A stretch of DNA of 64,000 bases, from positions 1-64,000 of the forward strand of contig NZ_QFHO01000010.1 in assembly GCF_004920835.1 (NCBI RefSeq). Direction: 5' to 3'. The position numbers and the translations under genes were made by a program. Position 1 is the first letter of the stretch. Each line of letters opens with the position of its first letter. Source of the DNA: Stenotrophomonas maltophilia. Its GTDB lineage: Bacteria; Pseudomonadota; Gammaproteobacteria; Xanthomonadales; Xanthomonadaceae. The notes under the pieces are model-generated. The model saw only the letters and a list, made by a program, of their open reading frames with translations. It was not told the origin of the DNA and did no database searches. This document shows positions 16,055-25,156 of this stretch, in pieces.

Positions 16055-18850
16055 ATGACCCTCGCCCCCGCTGACCTGCCCGCCTCCCTGCAGCCCCTTG
16101 TCGACCGCGCTTTGGCCCGTCTGGCCCAGGTCCTGCCCGAGCCCGTCCCGGCCGACCTGCTGCCGTTGCTGAACCAGCTGGCGGTGGCCAGCGACTTCGC
16201 GCTGGACACCCTCGTGCGGCAACCGGCCTTGCTGGCACAGCTGGCCGCCCCCGGCTGCCCGCCGATCCCGGCGCCGGTGCTCGATCCGCTGCAGCCCAGT
16301 GACTGGCCGGCGCAGATCCGGCGCTGGCGCACTGCGATGTCCACGCGGCTGATCTGGCGTGACCTGGCCGGCCTCGACGACGTGCCGCAGACCCTCGCCG
16401 GTGCCACCACCCTCGCCGAGGACTGCCTGCGGCTGGCACTGGACGCCCTGCAGCAGGAATTCGCCCAGCGCCACGGTGTGATCGCCGATGAACACGGCAC
16501 GCCGCAGCAGCTGGTGGTGTTTGGCCTCGGCAAGCTCGGCGGTGGCGAGCTCAACTTCAGCTCCGATGTGGACCTGGTCTACGCCTATCCGCAGGGCGGT
16601 GAATCCGATGGACCGCGTCCGTTGGCGGCCGAAGAGTATTTCGCCCGCCTCGGCCAGCGCCTGGCCAAGCTGCTGGACGAAACCACCGTCGATGGTTTCA
16701 GCCACCGCGTCGACCTGCGCCTGCGTCCGTTCGGTAGCGCCGGCCGCGTTGCGCTGTCGTTCGCGGCGATGGACCAGTATTTCCAGCGCGAGGGCCGCGA
16801 CTGGGAACGCTATGCCTGGTTGAAGGCGCGCGCGGTGGCCGGCGACATCGATGCCGGCGAGGCGTGGCTGCAGACGCTGCGCCCGTTCGTGTACCGCCGC
16901 TACCTGGACTTCACCGCGCTCGACGGCCTGCGCGAGATGAAGGCGGCAATCACCGCCGAAGTCGCGCGCCGGGAACTGCACGACGACATCAAGCGCGGCG
17001 CCGGTGGCATCCGCGAAATCGAATTCCTGTGCCAGGCGCTGCAGCTGATCCGCGGTGGCCGTGAACCGGCACTGCGCGAGCGTCGCCTGCTGGTGGCGCT
17101 GGACGCACTGGTGGCCGCCGGACAGATCGCGCCCGAGGATGGCAGCGCGCTGCGCGAGGCCTACCTGTTCCTGCGCCGATTGGAAAACCGCCTGCAGATG
17201 CTGCGTGACGCGCAGACCCATGTGCTGCCCAATGATGCACTCGACCGCGAACGCATCGCCGTGGGTCTGGGCTATCCGGATTGGGACGTGCTGCGTGCGG
17301 CGCTGGCGGAACAGCAGCAGCGGGTCAGTACTGAATTCGCCGCGCTGCTGGCGCCGCGCAAGGGCCAGGCCGCGCCCGACGCGCTGGCCAACTATTGGCG
17401 CAGCCTGCCCGAAGGCAGCAATGCACCACTGCTGGCCGAAGCCGGTTTCCTCGATGCCAACGGCGCCGACCAGTCGCTGCGCGATTTCGCCCAGGGCACC
17501 GGCGTGAAGTCGTTGTCCGATGCCGCGCGTGCGCGGCTGGATCGCGTACTGCCTGCGCTGCTGCATGCGGCCACGCGCTCGCCACAGCCCGATGCCGCGC
17601 TGAAGCGCGTGCTTGGCCTGCTGCAGGCGGTGCTGCGCCGGACCAGCTATCTCGCCTTGCTGGACGAACAGCCCAGCGCACTGGCGCGGCTGGTAGACGT
17701 GCTGGCGCGCAGCGCGTTGCTGGCCGAGCGCCTGGCAGCGTATCCGCTGCTGCTGGACGAACTGCTGGACGTGCGCGTGTCCGGGCCGATGCCGGATGCC
17801 GCTGGCATGCTGGCCGAGTGCCAGCAGGTGCTGACGGTGGAAGATCCCGAATCCGCGCTGCGTTGGCTCAATGAAACGCGGCTGGCACTCAGCTTCCGCA
17901 TGGCGATGGCCACGCTGGATGGCCGCCAGGGCGCGGTCGACAGCACCCGGCAATTGGCCGAACTGGCGCAGGCGGTGGTGGTTACCGTATTGGCGATGGC
18001 CGAGGCGGACATGCGCGCCGCACACGGCGAGATTCCCGGCGGGCGCTTCGCGATCATCGGCTACGGCAGCCTGGGTGGACTGGAGCTGGGCTTCGGCTCC
18101 GATCTGGACCTGGTGTTCCTGCACGACAACCCGGCCGGCGTGGATGCCAGCGATGGGGCACGGCCGCTGGAACCGGGGCGCTGGTACGCACGCCTTGCGC
18201 AGAAGGTGATGGCGCTGCTCGGTGCAGTCACCGCCGCCGGCCGCCTTTACGACATCGACGTTCGCCTGCGCCCGGATGGCGGCAAGGGCTCACTGGTCTC
18301 TTCGCTGGCCAGCTACACCGAATACCAGCGCGAGCGCGCGTGGACCTGGGAACACCAGGCTTTGGTGCGCGCGCGGGGCGTGGCCGGTGATGCCAGTCTG
18401 CTGGCCGATTTCGAACAGGTGCGTGCGCAGACGCTGGGGCGCGAACGCGATGCCGGTGTGCTGTATGCGGACGTGCTGAAGATGCGCGGCCGCATGCGCA
18501 CCGAACTGGACCGCAGCGATGCCGCGAGGCTGGACCTGAAGCAGGGTGCCGGTGGCGTGGTGGACCTGGAGTTCCTGCTGCAGACCGGCGTGCTGGCGCG
18601 TAGCGCGCAGCATGTAGCGTTGCTGCAGCCGCGCGACACGCCGTCGTTGATCGATGCGCTGGCGGTTGTTGGTTTCCTGCCGGAAGACACCGCACAGGCG
18701 CTGCATGGAGCGCATGCCACGTTGCTGGACGTGGGCCTGGCCTGCACGCTGGACCGGCGGCCGCGACTGGCACCGACGACGCCGGCGATTGAAGATGCAT
18801 GTGCCGCGATTGCGGCGGCGTGCAGAGCTGCAGAGTTGCCGTTCGCCTGA
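16055..18850 (+). CDS. glnE: Bifunctional glutamine synthetase adenylyltransferase/deadenylylase
   Basis: 931 residues from ATG 16055; an upstream extension of the open frame is not coding. GlnE attaches and removes AMP on glutamine synthetase under control of PII. Two nucleotidyltransferase domains are plain: [20 protein letters not shown] (about residues 150-175) and [18 protein letters not shown] (about 668-690), each followed by a helical GlnD-PII-uridylyltransferase-like region (FVYRRYLDF and [23 protein letters not shown]). A GGGGTC palindrome lies directly ahead of the start. No nitrogen-regulation partners are adjacent. Confidence 0.95.
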   Translation: MTLAPADLPASLQPLVDRALARLAQVLPEPVPADLLPLLNQLAVASDFALDTLVRQPALLAQLAAPGCPPIPAPVLDPLQPSDWPAQIRRWRTAMSTRLIWRDLAGLDDVPQTLAGATTLAEDCLRLALDALQQEFAQRHGVIADEHGTPQQLVVFGLGKLGGGELNFSSDVDLVYAYPQGGESDGPRPLAAEEYFARLGQRLAKLLDETTVDGFSHRVDLRLRPFGSAGRVALSFAAMDQYFQREGRDWERYAWLKARAVAGDIDAGEAWLQTLRPFVYRRYLDFTALDGLREMKAAITAEVARRELHDDIKRGAGGIREIEFLCQALQLIRGGREPALRERRLLVALDALVAAGQIAPEDGSALREAYLFLRRLENRLQMLRDAQTHVLPNDALDRERIAVGLGYPDWDVLRAALAEQQQRVSTEFAALLAPRKGQAAPDALANYWRSLPEGSNAPLLAEAGFLDANGADQSLRDFAQGTGVKSLSDAARARLDRVLPALLHAATRSPQPDAALKRVLGLLQAVLRRTSYLALLDEQPSALARLVDVLARSALLAERLAAYPLLLDELLDVRVSGPMPDAAGMLAECQQVLTVEDPESALRWLNETRLALSFRMAMATLDGRQGAVDSTRQLAELAQAVVVTVLAMAEADMRAAHGEIPGGRFAIIGYGSLGGLELGFGSDLDLVFLHDNPAGVDASDGARPLEPGRWYARLAQKVMALLGAVTAAGRLYDIDVRLRPDGGKGSLVSSLASYTEYQRERAWTWEHQALVRARGVAGDASLLADFEQVRAQTLGRERDAGVLYADVLKMRGRMRTELDRSDAARLDLKQGAGGVVDLEFLLQTGVLARSAQHVALLQPRDTPSLIDALAVVGFLPEDTAQALHGAHATLLDVGLACTLDRRPRLAPTTPAIEDACAAIAAACRAAELPFA

Positions 18851-18877
18851 GCGGCGGATGGCGGAGGTCTGCAGTTG

Positions 18878-18934
18878 GTAGATGCCAACCTTGGTTGGCA
18901 TGAACGCAAAGCGCCAACCAAGGTTGGCACCTAC
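18878..18934. repeat. REP pair (GTAGATGCCAACC type)
   Basis: GTAGATGCCAACCTTGG and its inverse enclose a 12-bp spacer, starting GTAG and ending CTAC. The element lies between the converging glnE and transporter genes and could terminate both. Confidence 0.85.
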
Positions 18935-18948
18935 CAGAGCGACAGCGG

Positions 18949-19509
18949 TCAGCCGGCCGCGCGCAGCGGCGCCATCTTCCACAACAACGCGCGGAACGGG
19001 GCCAGCAGGCACACGCCGATCGCCAGCTTCACCGCCAGGTCGCCGGCGGCCCAGCTCACCCACGGCAGGGTCGAACCGGCAAACGCGATCGACCAGAAAA
19101 TGGTGGTATCCACCGTCGCGCTGCAGGTGGTGGCTACCATCGGTGCGCGCCACCAGCTGCCACGGCGCAGGCGGTCGAACACGGTGATGTCCAGCAGCTG
19201 CGCCACGATGAAGGCCGAGCACGAGGCAATCGCGATGCGCGGGGTGGCCACCCAGATCGACAGCAGTACCGCCACCGCAAAACCAATCCACGCCACGCGG
19301 CGGGCAGGGCCCGGGCCGAAGCGGCGGTTGATCAGATTGCTGACCAGGAACGCGACCGGGTAGCTGAAAGCACCCCAGGTCAGCCAATCGTTGATCGGGT
19401 ACTGCACCAGTACGTTGGACAGCAGCACCACCGCGCCCATCGCCAGTACCGCCAGCACCAGGGCGCGGGCGGTCAACGGGGCAAACACAGGGGCAGGACG
19501 CACGGACAT
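18949..19509 (-). CDS. VUT-family queuosine-precursor transporter
   Basis: 186 residues if started at ATG 19509; an in-frame ATG at 19527 adds six residues. Five or six membrane helices are visible. The pattern matches the YhhQ/VUT family, with FSYPVAFLVSNLINRRFG, ISCSAF-like IASCSAFIVAQLLD and VDTTIFWSIAF. The family takes up preQ0/preQ1 for queuosine in tRNA. No queuosine biosynthesis gene lies in the window. The gene ends near a REP pair shared with glnE. Confidence 0.85.
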   Translation of the reverse strand: MSVRPAPVFAPLTARALVLAVLAMGAVVLLSNVLVQYPINDWLTWGAFSYPVAFLVSNLINRRFGPGPARRVAWIGFAVAVLLSIWVATPRIAIASCSAFIVAQLLDITVFDRLRRGSWWRAPMVATTCSATVDTTIFWSIAFAGSTLPWVSWAAGDLAVKLAIGVCLLAPFRALLWKMAPLRAAG

Positions 19510-19584
19510 GGCGAGCCAGGGGGACAAAGGGGATCGCCCATTATCCGCCCGGGCTGCGGCAAAGCCAAAACCGGTCGTTCAGCT

Positions 19585-20097
19585 TTACAGCGCTTCGCTC
19601 ATCACGTCGCCGGCGGCGTAGGCGGTCGGCACATAGGCCAGCGCCTGGCCCTGCGCGCTCTTCACGGTCCAGCCGGCACCGGCCTCGGTGGGGTCGAAAT
19701 GCACCTGCTGGCCGACCACGAAGGCCGCCGTCTGGTCCTCATGCACGCGCGCCGGCCAGCGCAGCGTGGCGGTCTGGTCGGCCTTGTCGGGCACCTGCAG
19801 CTGCACCTGGCGTTCGCCCGCCGCCGTGGTCTCCACCTTCTTCACTTCCATCGGTGGCAGCGGCACCGCCTTGGTGCGGTGGGCTTTCTCACGGCGCTCG
19901 CTGGCCTTGAACGGCGCCTTCGACAATTCAGACAAGCCCGCCGACGCAGCGAGGGGCACTGACACCACGATCAGCGAGGTGATCAGCACGCTGGCCTCGC
20001 TGCTGTTCAACTGCGGCGCAGCGCCAGCGTGGACGGTGGGCACCATCAGCGCCGAAAGCAGCAGAGCAGTGGCGGGAATGCGCAGGCAACGGAACAT
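19585..20097 (-). CDS. Exported hypothetical protein, paralogue of next gene
   Basis: 170 residues with a signal peptide (ALLLSALMVPTVHAGA). The C-terminal half (VGQQVHFDPTEAGAGWTVK, then AQGQALAYVP) aligns with that of the neighbouring 167-residue protein, so the two arose by duplication. There is a lysine/arginine-rich middle (ASERREKAHRTKAVPLP). It is the last gene of a three-gene minus-strand operon behind a DUF2145 protein (gap 32 nt). Function unknown, probably periplasmic. Confidence 0.75.
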   Translation of the reverse strand: MFRCLRIPATALLLSALMVPTVHAGAAPQLNSSEASVLITSLIVVSVPLAASAGLSELSKAPFKASERREKAHRTKAVPLPPMEVKKVETTAAGERQVQLQVPDKADQTATLRWPARVHEDQTAAFVVGQQVHFDPTEAGAGWTVKSAQGQALAYVPTAYAAGDVMSEAL

Positions 20098-20129
20098 GGA
20101 GACCTCCTGGTCAGGGTGGGGACGGCGGC

Positions 20130-20633
20130 TCAGCGCCGGGTATCGAAAATGTCGCGCGGGCCGGTGGCCTCGGGCAGGTATTCCAGTGGACGGCCCTGGT
20201 TGTCCTTCAGCTGCCAGCCCTGGTCGGCCCCGGTCGGCTCGAAGTTCACGGTCTGGCCCACGGTGAACTGCACGGCCGGATCGCCGATGCCGCGCGGGTA
20301 CTGCATGGATGCGGTGTTCTGCGGATCGTTGGCATCACGCAGCAGCACTTCGCGGCGGCCATCCACGGTGGTGGCGATGGCGCTCACCTGCATCTGCGGC
20401 AGCTTGATCTGCTGCTGACGGGCCAATGGGCGACCCGCGTCGGCTGCATCCTGGGCTTCCTTCGCCGCTGCCGCGCGGGCCGACGCCACCATCTGCGTGG
20501 ACATCTCCAGGCTCGGCCCCTGCGGGCCCGGGTCGTGGATGATCACGATGCGGCGTTCGGCGTGGGCGGCGGTCGAGCAGGCTAGGCCGGTGAGAATCAA
20601 CAGCGGCATCAGGACAGCGTGCGAAAGGCGCAT
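20130..20633 (-). CDS. Exported hypothetical protein, paralogue of previous
   Basis: ATG 20633 gives 167 residues with a signal peptide (LMPLLILTGLACSTAAHA); the frame is open further upstream, but GAACGAGATG and the signal fit this start. The C-terminus (VGQTVNFEPTGADQGWQLK, then DNQGRPLEYLP) matches the downstream paralogue. It starts 19 nt after the DUF2145 gene. No known family was recognised. Confidence 0.77.
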   Translation of the reverse strand: MRLSHAVLMPLLILTGLACSTAAHAERRIVIIHDPGPQGPSLEMSTQMVASARAAAAKEAQDAADAGRPLARQQQIKLPQMQVSAIATTVDGRREVLLRDANDPQNTASMQYPRGIGDPAVQFTVGQTVNFEPTGADQGWQLKDNQGRPLEYLPEATGPRDIFDTRR

Positions 20634-20652
20634 CTCGTTCTCCTTGCGGGAT

Positions 20653-21504
20653 TCAGGGGCTGGCTGCGGCGGCACCGGCCACCGGCACGTGAGGGATCAC
20701 CAGTTCCTGCTGCAGCTGGCTGCGCTGGTGCAGGAAATCGAACACCGATTCCACCGTCACCACCGAATAGTTGCCGGAGATGCGCTCGCCGGCCGGATGG
20801 TCGGTGGTGGTGGCGTTGGCCACGAACAGGCGCGCACCCACGCGCTTGCCGAGGCCGATATGCAGCACGCTGGGCTGGTACTTCTGCTGGCGCAGCCACT
20901 GCTGGGCCTGCTCACGCTTGACGATGGCCGGCGCGCCATCGGCCTGCGCCATCGCCGCCGCCAGCACTTCCAGCACCCACTGGTTGGAGTTCTGGTAGTC
21001 GGTGGCGAACGGGTAGGCGACCACGTTGTACCTGGTTTCGTGCAGCGCCTTTGGCTGGATCGACGGTGACACCAGCATCGCGCGCAGTGCTGCACGCAAC
21101 GGTGCGGATGGCACGCCGATGCGCAGATCGGTATGGCCACCGCTCTCGCCGACGAAGTTGCCCAGCCCTTCGTGGTACAGCTGCGAGCTGTCGGTCTTGC
21201 AGCGGTTGAGCAGGTGCATCGCGCGCCAGCGGCCATCGTCCTCGCGCAGCAGGAAGGCCAGATGGCTGTGACGCAGGCCGTAGCGGCTCAGGTCCTGGCC
21301 ACCACGTGCGGCGACCACCACGTCCACATCGGGCAGCGCGTCCAGGCGCTCGGCGGTGGTCCAGGCCACGTCCAGCATCGCCGCCTGCGAGGCCACGCTC
21401 GGGTAGCGCTCGCGGCACTCGGTGCTGTTGGCCCATGCCGGTGCGGTCGCCAGCAGGCTGGCGATCAGCAGCGCGGCGCGGGGCAGGCGGGAAAAACGAT
21501 CCAT
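20653..21504 (-). CDS. DUF2145 family exported protein
   Basis: 283 residues with a signal peptide (AALLIASLLATAPAWA). The conserved features fit DUF2145: HSHLAFLLREDDGRWRAMHL, CKTDSSQLYHEGLGNFVGE and YNVVAYPFATDYQNSNQWVLE. The pattern of a histidine-containing strand followed by NSNQWVLE is reminiscent of permuted papain-like folds, but that is my inference. It is the first gene of the operon with the two paralogous exported proteins. Confidence 0.8.
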   Translation of the reverse strand: MDRFSRLPRAALLIASLLATAPAWANSTECRERYPSVASQAAMLDVAWTTAERLDALPDVDVVVAARGGQDLSRYGLRHSHLAFLLREDDGRWRAMHLLNRCKTDSSQLYHEGLGNFVGESGGHTDLRIGVPSAPLRAALRAMLVSPSIQPKALHETRYNVVAYPFATDYQNSNQWVLEVLAAAMAQADGAPAIVKREQAQQWLRQQKYQPSVLHIGLGKRVGARLFVANATTTDHPAGERISGNYSVVTVESVFDFLHQRSQLQQELVIPHVPVAGAAAASP

Positions 21505-21552
21505 GTCGATACCTTCAACGGCGGGCAGGCCCGCGCGCCGATCATACGCCGG

Positions 21553-21783
21553 TCAGCGCAGCGGGCGGTCCACGCCCTTGCGCTTGAGTTCCCGGTCACA
21601 GGCGTCGCTGATCGGCGCGATCGGCAGCGGTGGGCGCTCGCCAGTCTTCGGATCGCGCAGCGCTGGCTGTTCGCGGTATGCATCCAGCTGCTGCTGGCAC
21701 TGGTAAGAAATCGGGTCCAGCTCGGTGGGCGTGGTGGAGCAGGCAGCGAGCAGGGCCAGGGGCAGCAGGAGCAGGGTACGCAT
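21553..21783 (-). CDS. Small lipoprotein
   Basis: 76 residues with a lipobox (LLALLAACSTTP; Cys15). The mature part is short, polar and has one further cysteine pair (YQCQQQL, SDACDREL). It is transcribed in the same direction as the DUF2145 operon, 48 nt ahead of it. No family recognised. Confidence 0.75.
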   Translation of the reverse strand: MRTLLLLPLALLAACSTTPTELDPISYQCQQQLDAYREQPALRDPKTGERPPLPIAPISDACDRELKRKGVDRPLR

Positions 21784-21865
21784 GAAGACGTTCAGTGTGA
21801 TGGGGGAAGCTGGACTCTAACCGTGCAGGCGGATCCAAATGTTCAGAAATCGCTGGACGAACGGG

Positions 21866-21942
21866 GTAGAGCCGGCCGCTGGCCGGCAATGGCAGGGGCT
21901 TCGGTAATGCATATAGCGTTGCCGGCCAGCGGCCGGCACTAC
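21866..21942. repeat. REP pair (GTAGAGCCGGCC type)
   Basis: GTAGAGCCGGCCGCTGGCCGG and its inverse ending in CACTAC surround a 30-bp spacer. Bases 21939-21941 (CTA) are read on the minus strand as the TAG stop of the ELM1-like gene. Confidence 0.85.
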
Positions 21943-22904
21943 CTCAATGCCAAACGCTGCTTCACTTGCGCGGCGATCCGCGCGGTTTCGCGCAGCGGCT
22001 CGATACGGTCGTACTGCCAGTCCAGCCAGTGCGGCTGCAACCGCCCGCGCTCGCGCAGCTGCTGCTGGAAACGTGCCAGCCGCCCCTGCGCGGTATCAGC
22101 CAGCGCCACCGTCACCGGCATGCGCGTGGCACAGGCTTCAGAAAGCAGGTTCACCGAATCGGGCGAGACGACCACGCGGTTGGACCAGCCCAGCAGGCCC
22201 GCGTACGGGTTCACGCCGTCGCCGCCATCGCCCCAGATCACATGTGGCAGATCGGCGAACTTCGCGCGCAGGATCTCGGCCAATGCCGGTGGCGTGCGCC
22301 GCGAAGTCGTGGCCAGCAGGCTGCCGCCCTCAGCGCGGATCTGATCGGCCAGCGCCTGGAACACGCCCACCATCGCTGCCTCGTCCCACGGGGCCAGCGG
22401 CGTCGGTCCACCCACCAGCAACGCGGTGCGCGGGCCGGGCAGGGTGCTGAAGCTGGCGAACGCGGCACGACCCCAGGCCAGCCAGTCGTCGTCCACCGGG
22501 TTGAGGCTGCCGAGCAGGGTCAGCACATTGCTGCCACGCAGAGCATCGTGCTCGGGCACCACCACCATGTCCCAGTGGCGGGCGCTGATGCGCGGGTCGA
22601 GGATCTGCACCACCTGGCTGCCACGCGCACGCAGCACGCGCAGGGCGCCGGCGGACTGGCGGCCACAGCCGATCGCCAACGGCGGGGCGTCCGCAGCTAG
22701 CGTCGCAAATGCCTCGCCGTAGCCGTCCACATCGCCCGGCAGGCGCCGTGGCGACAGCCAGCGCCAGGGCGCACGGGGCTGCAGGACCAGTGGCTGATGG
22801 GTACCCAGACGCAGCGCCGAGGCCAGCGCGACCGCCTGGCGGACATTGCCGGCACGGCCGTCAGTGACCGTCCAAGGCGCGCTCGATCGTTTCACCATTG
22901 GCAT
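21939..22904 (-). CDS. ELM1/GtrOC1-like putative glycosyltransferase
   Basis: 321 residues. The start TVTDGRAGNVRQAVALASAL, the middle VVVPEHDALRGSNVLTLLGSLN, and the C-terminal WGDGGDGVNPYAGLLGWSNRVVVSPDSVNLLSEAC are typical of bacterial ELM1-family proteins (mitochondrial fission ELM1 homologues), whose fold resembles GT-B glycosyltransferases. In Gram-negative bacteria the family is thought to act in lipopolysaccharide core synthesis, but the activity is not established. A second in-frame ATG two codons in (22898) is possible. Its stop codon lies in a REP element. Confidence 0.8.
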   Translation of the reverse strand: MPMVKRSSAPWTVTDGRAGNVRQAVALASALRLGTHQPLVLQPRAPWRWLSPRRLPGDVDGYGEAFATLAADAPPLAIGCGRQSAGALRVLRARGSQVVQILDPRISARHWDMVVVPEHDALRGSNVLTLLGSLNPVDDDWLAWGRAAFASFSTLPGPRTALLVGGPTPLAPWDEAAMVGVFQALADQIRAEGGSLLATTSRRTPPALAEILRAKFADLPHVIWGDGGDGVNPYAGLLGWSNRVVVSPDSVNLLSEACATRMPVTVALADTAQGRLARFQQQLRERGRLQPHWLDWQYDRIEPLRETARIAAQVKQRLALR

Positions 22905-23025
22905 TAATTCGTTTCAGTCCTGCTGGGTGTTGCAACAGTCGCGACACTCTACACTGCGGCTCGTCGATTCGCCCCGCGCCGCCCGCGGGCACTGACCTTC
23001 CCTTAGCCGCCCTGGAGATCCACTG

Positions 23026-23616
23026 ATGTCCCACGCGCTCGACGTTGCTGCCCTCGACCAGCTGTTCCGCACTGCCCGCACCCAGAACGCCTTCCTCGAC
23101 AAGCCGGTCCCGGCCAGCCTGCTGCAGGAACTGTACGACCTGGTGAAGTGGGGCCCGACTGCGGCCAACACCACGCCGGCCCGTTTCGTCTTCGTCACCT
23201 CGAAGGAAGCCAAGGCCAAGCTGGCCCCGGCCCTGTCCGAAGGCAACCATGACAAGACCATGGCCGCCCCGGTCACCGTCATCATCGGCTTCGACCTGGA
23301 CTTCCACGAGAAGCTGCCGTACCTGTTCCCGCACACCGATGCCAAGGCCTGGTTCGACGGCCCGCAGGAAGGCCGCCACGAAGCCGCCATCCGCAACGGC
23401 AGCCTGCAGGGCGCCTACCTGATCCTGGCCGCGCGCGCGCTGGGCCTGGATGCCGGTCCGATGTCCGGCTTCGATGCGGCCAAGGTGGATGAAGCCTTCT
23501 TCGCCGGCACCTCCATCAAGTCGAATTTCCTGGTCAACCTGGGTTACGGTGACTCGGCGGGCCTGTTCCCGCGTCTGCCGCGCCTGTCGTTCGACGAAGC
23601 GGCGCGCATCGCGTAA
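23026..23616 (+). CDS. RutE-like malonic semialdehyde reductase / nitroreductase
   Basis: 196 residues, exactly the length usual for the RutE/HadB group of FMN-dependent nitroreductases. Visible marks: [14 protein letters not shown] near the N-terminus, [16 protein letters not shown] (FMN phosphate site) and [16 protein letters not shown]. RutE reduces malonic semialdehyde in pyrimidine degradation, but no other rut genes are here, so a general nitroreductase or aldehyde reductase role is as likely. Followed by a GC hairpin (23636-23656). Confidence 0.85.
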   Translation: MSHALDVAALDQLFRTARTQNAFLDKPVPASLLQELYDLVKWGPTAANTTPARFVFVTSKEAKAKLAPALSEGNHDKTMAAPVTVIIGFDLDFHEKLPYLFPHTDAKAWFDGPQEGRHEAAIRNGSLQGAYLILAARALGLDAGPMSGFDAAKVDEAFFAGTSIKSNFLVNLGYGDSAGLFPRLPRLSFDEAARIA

Positions 23617-23635
23617 GTCGTTGTATCGGTTTCGG

Positions 23636-23656
23636 GCCCGCCGTCCCGCGGCGGGC
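23636..23656 (+). terminator. Probable terminator
   Basis: GCCCGCCG-TCCCG-CGGCGGGC gives an 8-bp stem. The following TCTT is a poor U-tract, so termination strength is uncertain. Confidence 0.45.
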
Positions 23657-23702
23657 TCTTGCTACACCGTGTACCCACCCTACGATCCGGAGAGTTCCTG
23701 AG

Positions 23703-24410
23703 ATGAGCGCCACCCGTAAACTGCTGCTGCCGCTGGCCCTGACGCTGGCCATCGCCGCCTGCTCCAAGCCGGCCGACACCGCTGCCCCGGCCGCCGATGC
23801 CGCCGCCCCGGCCACCACCGGGCAGGCCGCCACCCCGGCCGCCGATGCCGCTGCTGCCGCGCCGGCCGCCGAAGCGATCAAGATCGCCTCGGGCACCTAC
23901 AAGCTGGACCCGACCCACACCGACGTGCTGGCCCAGTGGAGCCACTTCGGCTTCTCCAACCCGAGCGCACACTTCGGCAACGTTGAAGGCACCCTGGTGT
24001 ACAACGCCGAAGACGTGACCAAGTCCACCGTGGAAGTGAAGCTGCCGCTGAGCGGCCTGAACAGCTTCACCGCCAAGTTCGACGAGCACCTGAAGAGCGC
24101 CGACTTCTTCGACGCCGCCAAGTTCGCCGATGCCACCTTCAAGAGCACCAAGGTGGAAGCTGCTGGCACCAACAAGCTGAGCGTGACCGGTGACCTGACC
24201 ATCAAGGGCATCACCAAGCCGGTCACCCTGGACGTGACCGTCAATGGCGGCGGCGAGCACCCGATGGCCAAGGTTCCGGCCGCTGGCTTCGATGCCACCA
24301 CCACCCTGAAGCGCAGCGATTTCGGCGTCGGCGCGTATGCCCCGAACGTCAGCGATGAAGTGAAGATCCGCATCACCACCGAAGCCACCGGCGAAAAGCC
24401 GGCCGCTTGA
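23703..24410 (+). CDS. YceI-family lipoprotein
   Basis: 235 residues. A lipobox (LTLAIAACSKP, Cys20) is followed by an Ala/Pro-rich linker (residues 25-60) and a YceI lipocalin-like beta-barrel (about 62-235) with the family openers GTYKLDPTHTDVLAQWSHFGFS, split here as GTYKLDPTHTD and WSHFGFSNP, and DLTIKGITKPVTLDVT. YceI barrels bind isoprenoid-like lipids. As a lipoprotein it would be anchored in the envelope. A strong terminator follows. Confidence 0.9.
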   Translation: MSATRKLLLPLALTLAIAACSKPADTAAPAADAAAPATTGQAATPAADAAAAAPAAEAIKIASGTYKLDPTHTDVLAQWSHFGFSNPSAHFGNVEGTLVYNAEDVTKSTVEVKLPLSGLNSFTAKFDEHLKSADFFDAAKFADATFKSTKVEAAGTNKLSVTGDLTIKGITKPVTLDVTVNGGGEHPMAKVPAAGFDATTTLKRSDFGVGAYAPNVSDEVKIRITTEATGEKPAA

Positions 24411-24440
24411 TGCACCCCACTCACTCGTCGTGAGAAGGCA

Positions 24441-24471
24441 GAAGGCCCGCTGAAAAGCGGGCCTTCTTTTT
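24441..24471 (+). terminator. Rho-independent terminator of the yceI-like gene
   Basis: AAGGCCCGCT-GAAA-AGCGGGCCTT is a perfect 10-bp stem with a 4-base loop, followed by CTTTTT. Confidence 0.93.
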
Positions 24472-24479
24472 GGGTTCTG

Positions 24480-24542
24480 GTAGAGCCGGCCGCTGGCCGG
24501 CTGCGGACCTGGATTCGGTGGGTGCGGACCGTTGGTCCGCAC
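24480..24542. repeat. Two unlike REP palindromes side by side
   Basis: A GTAGAGCCGGCCGCTGGCCGG unit and a GGTGCGGACCGTTGGTCCGCAC unit lie head to tail between converging genes. The two belong to different stem subfamilies. Confidence 0.8.
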
Positions 24543-24548
24543 GATCCC

Positions 24549-24950
24549 TCAGCGCAACGCGCCCAACCATGCAACGCACGCCTCGCTCGGGCTCTGCTTG
24601 GCCTTCACCGTCATCCCGCTCACGCGCGCGAAGGTCTGCGCGGCCTGCGCCACCACCTGGCGCGCGATCAGCGCTGCCTGCTTGGTCGCGGCCTGCTGCT
24701 TGCGCAGCTGCACGATGTTGATCGACGGTCGGCCCACCGGCGCGTACTTCTGGTCGCGGCGCAGCACGTCGGCCACCTGTGCCACTTCGAATTCGGCCTG
24801 CAGGTAGCGGTGTTGTGCCTCCACCAGCTCACGCAGCGGCGCGCGCAGCGCGGCCGGGTCGGCGAAGGTGGCCAGTGCCGCGTCGCAGGCGGCGTCATCG
24901 GCAAAGCGGGTACGCAGCGCATCCACGCTGGCCAGGGTCAGTTTGGCCAT
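24549..24950 (-). CDS. Conserved hypothetical cytoplasmic protein
   Basis: ATG 24950 gives 133 residues (MAKLTLASVDALRTRF); the open frame upstream runs through REP sequence and is not coding. The protein is mostly helical and Ala-rich, with a possible coiled stretch at RELVEAQHRYLQAEFEVAQV. No signal peptide and no known family recognised. Confidence 0.7.
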   Translation of the reverse strand: MAKLTLASVDALRTRFADDAACDAALATFADPAALRAPLRELVEAQHRYLQAEFEVAQVADVLRRDQKYAPVGRPSINIVQLRKQQAATKQAALIARQVVAQAAQTFARVSGMTVKAKQSPSEACVAWLGALR

Positions 24951-25001
24951 GTGGGCCTCGTTGCTGCAGGAAAGGAGCGCGATTGTCGCACTGCTTGCCG
25001 G

Positions 25002-25122
25002 GTCGTGCCGGCCGCTGGCCGGCAATTGCATGGGAGTGTGCTGACCAACGGTCCGCACCCACCGGTCGGCGGGTCCGCATCCACCTGATGCAAGGAGCAG
25101 CCGAGCATGGGCTCGGCTCTAC
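25002..25122. repeat. Cluster of REP palindromes
   Basis: Three stem types occur in a row: GTGCCGGCCGCTGGCCGG, a CAACGGTCCGCACCCACC half-unit, and GCAGCCGAGCATGGGCTC ending in CTAC. They fill the gap between two diverging genes. Confidence 0.75.
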
Positions 25123-25156
25123 AATGGCCTGCTTTTCATCCACGGAAGGAAGACCC

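Noticed and set aside
16004-18124. A 706-codon minus-strand frame
   Set aside because: Antisense shadow of glnE; its product is Gln/His/Arg-rich and unlike any protein family.
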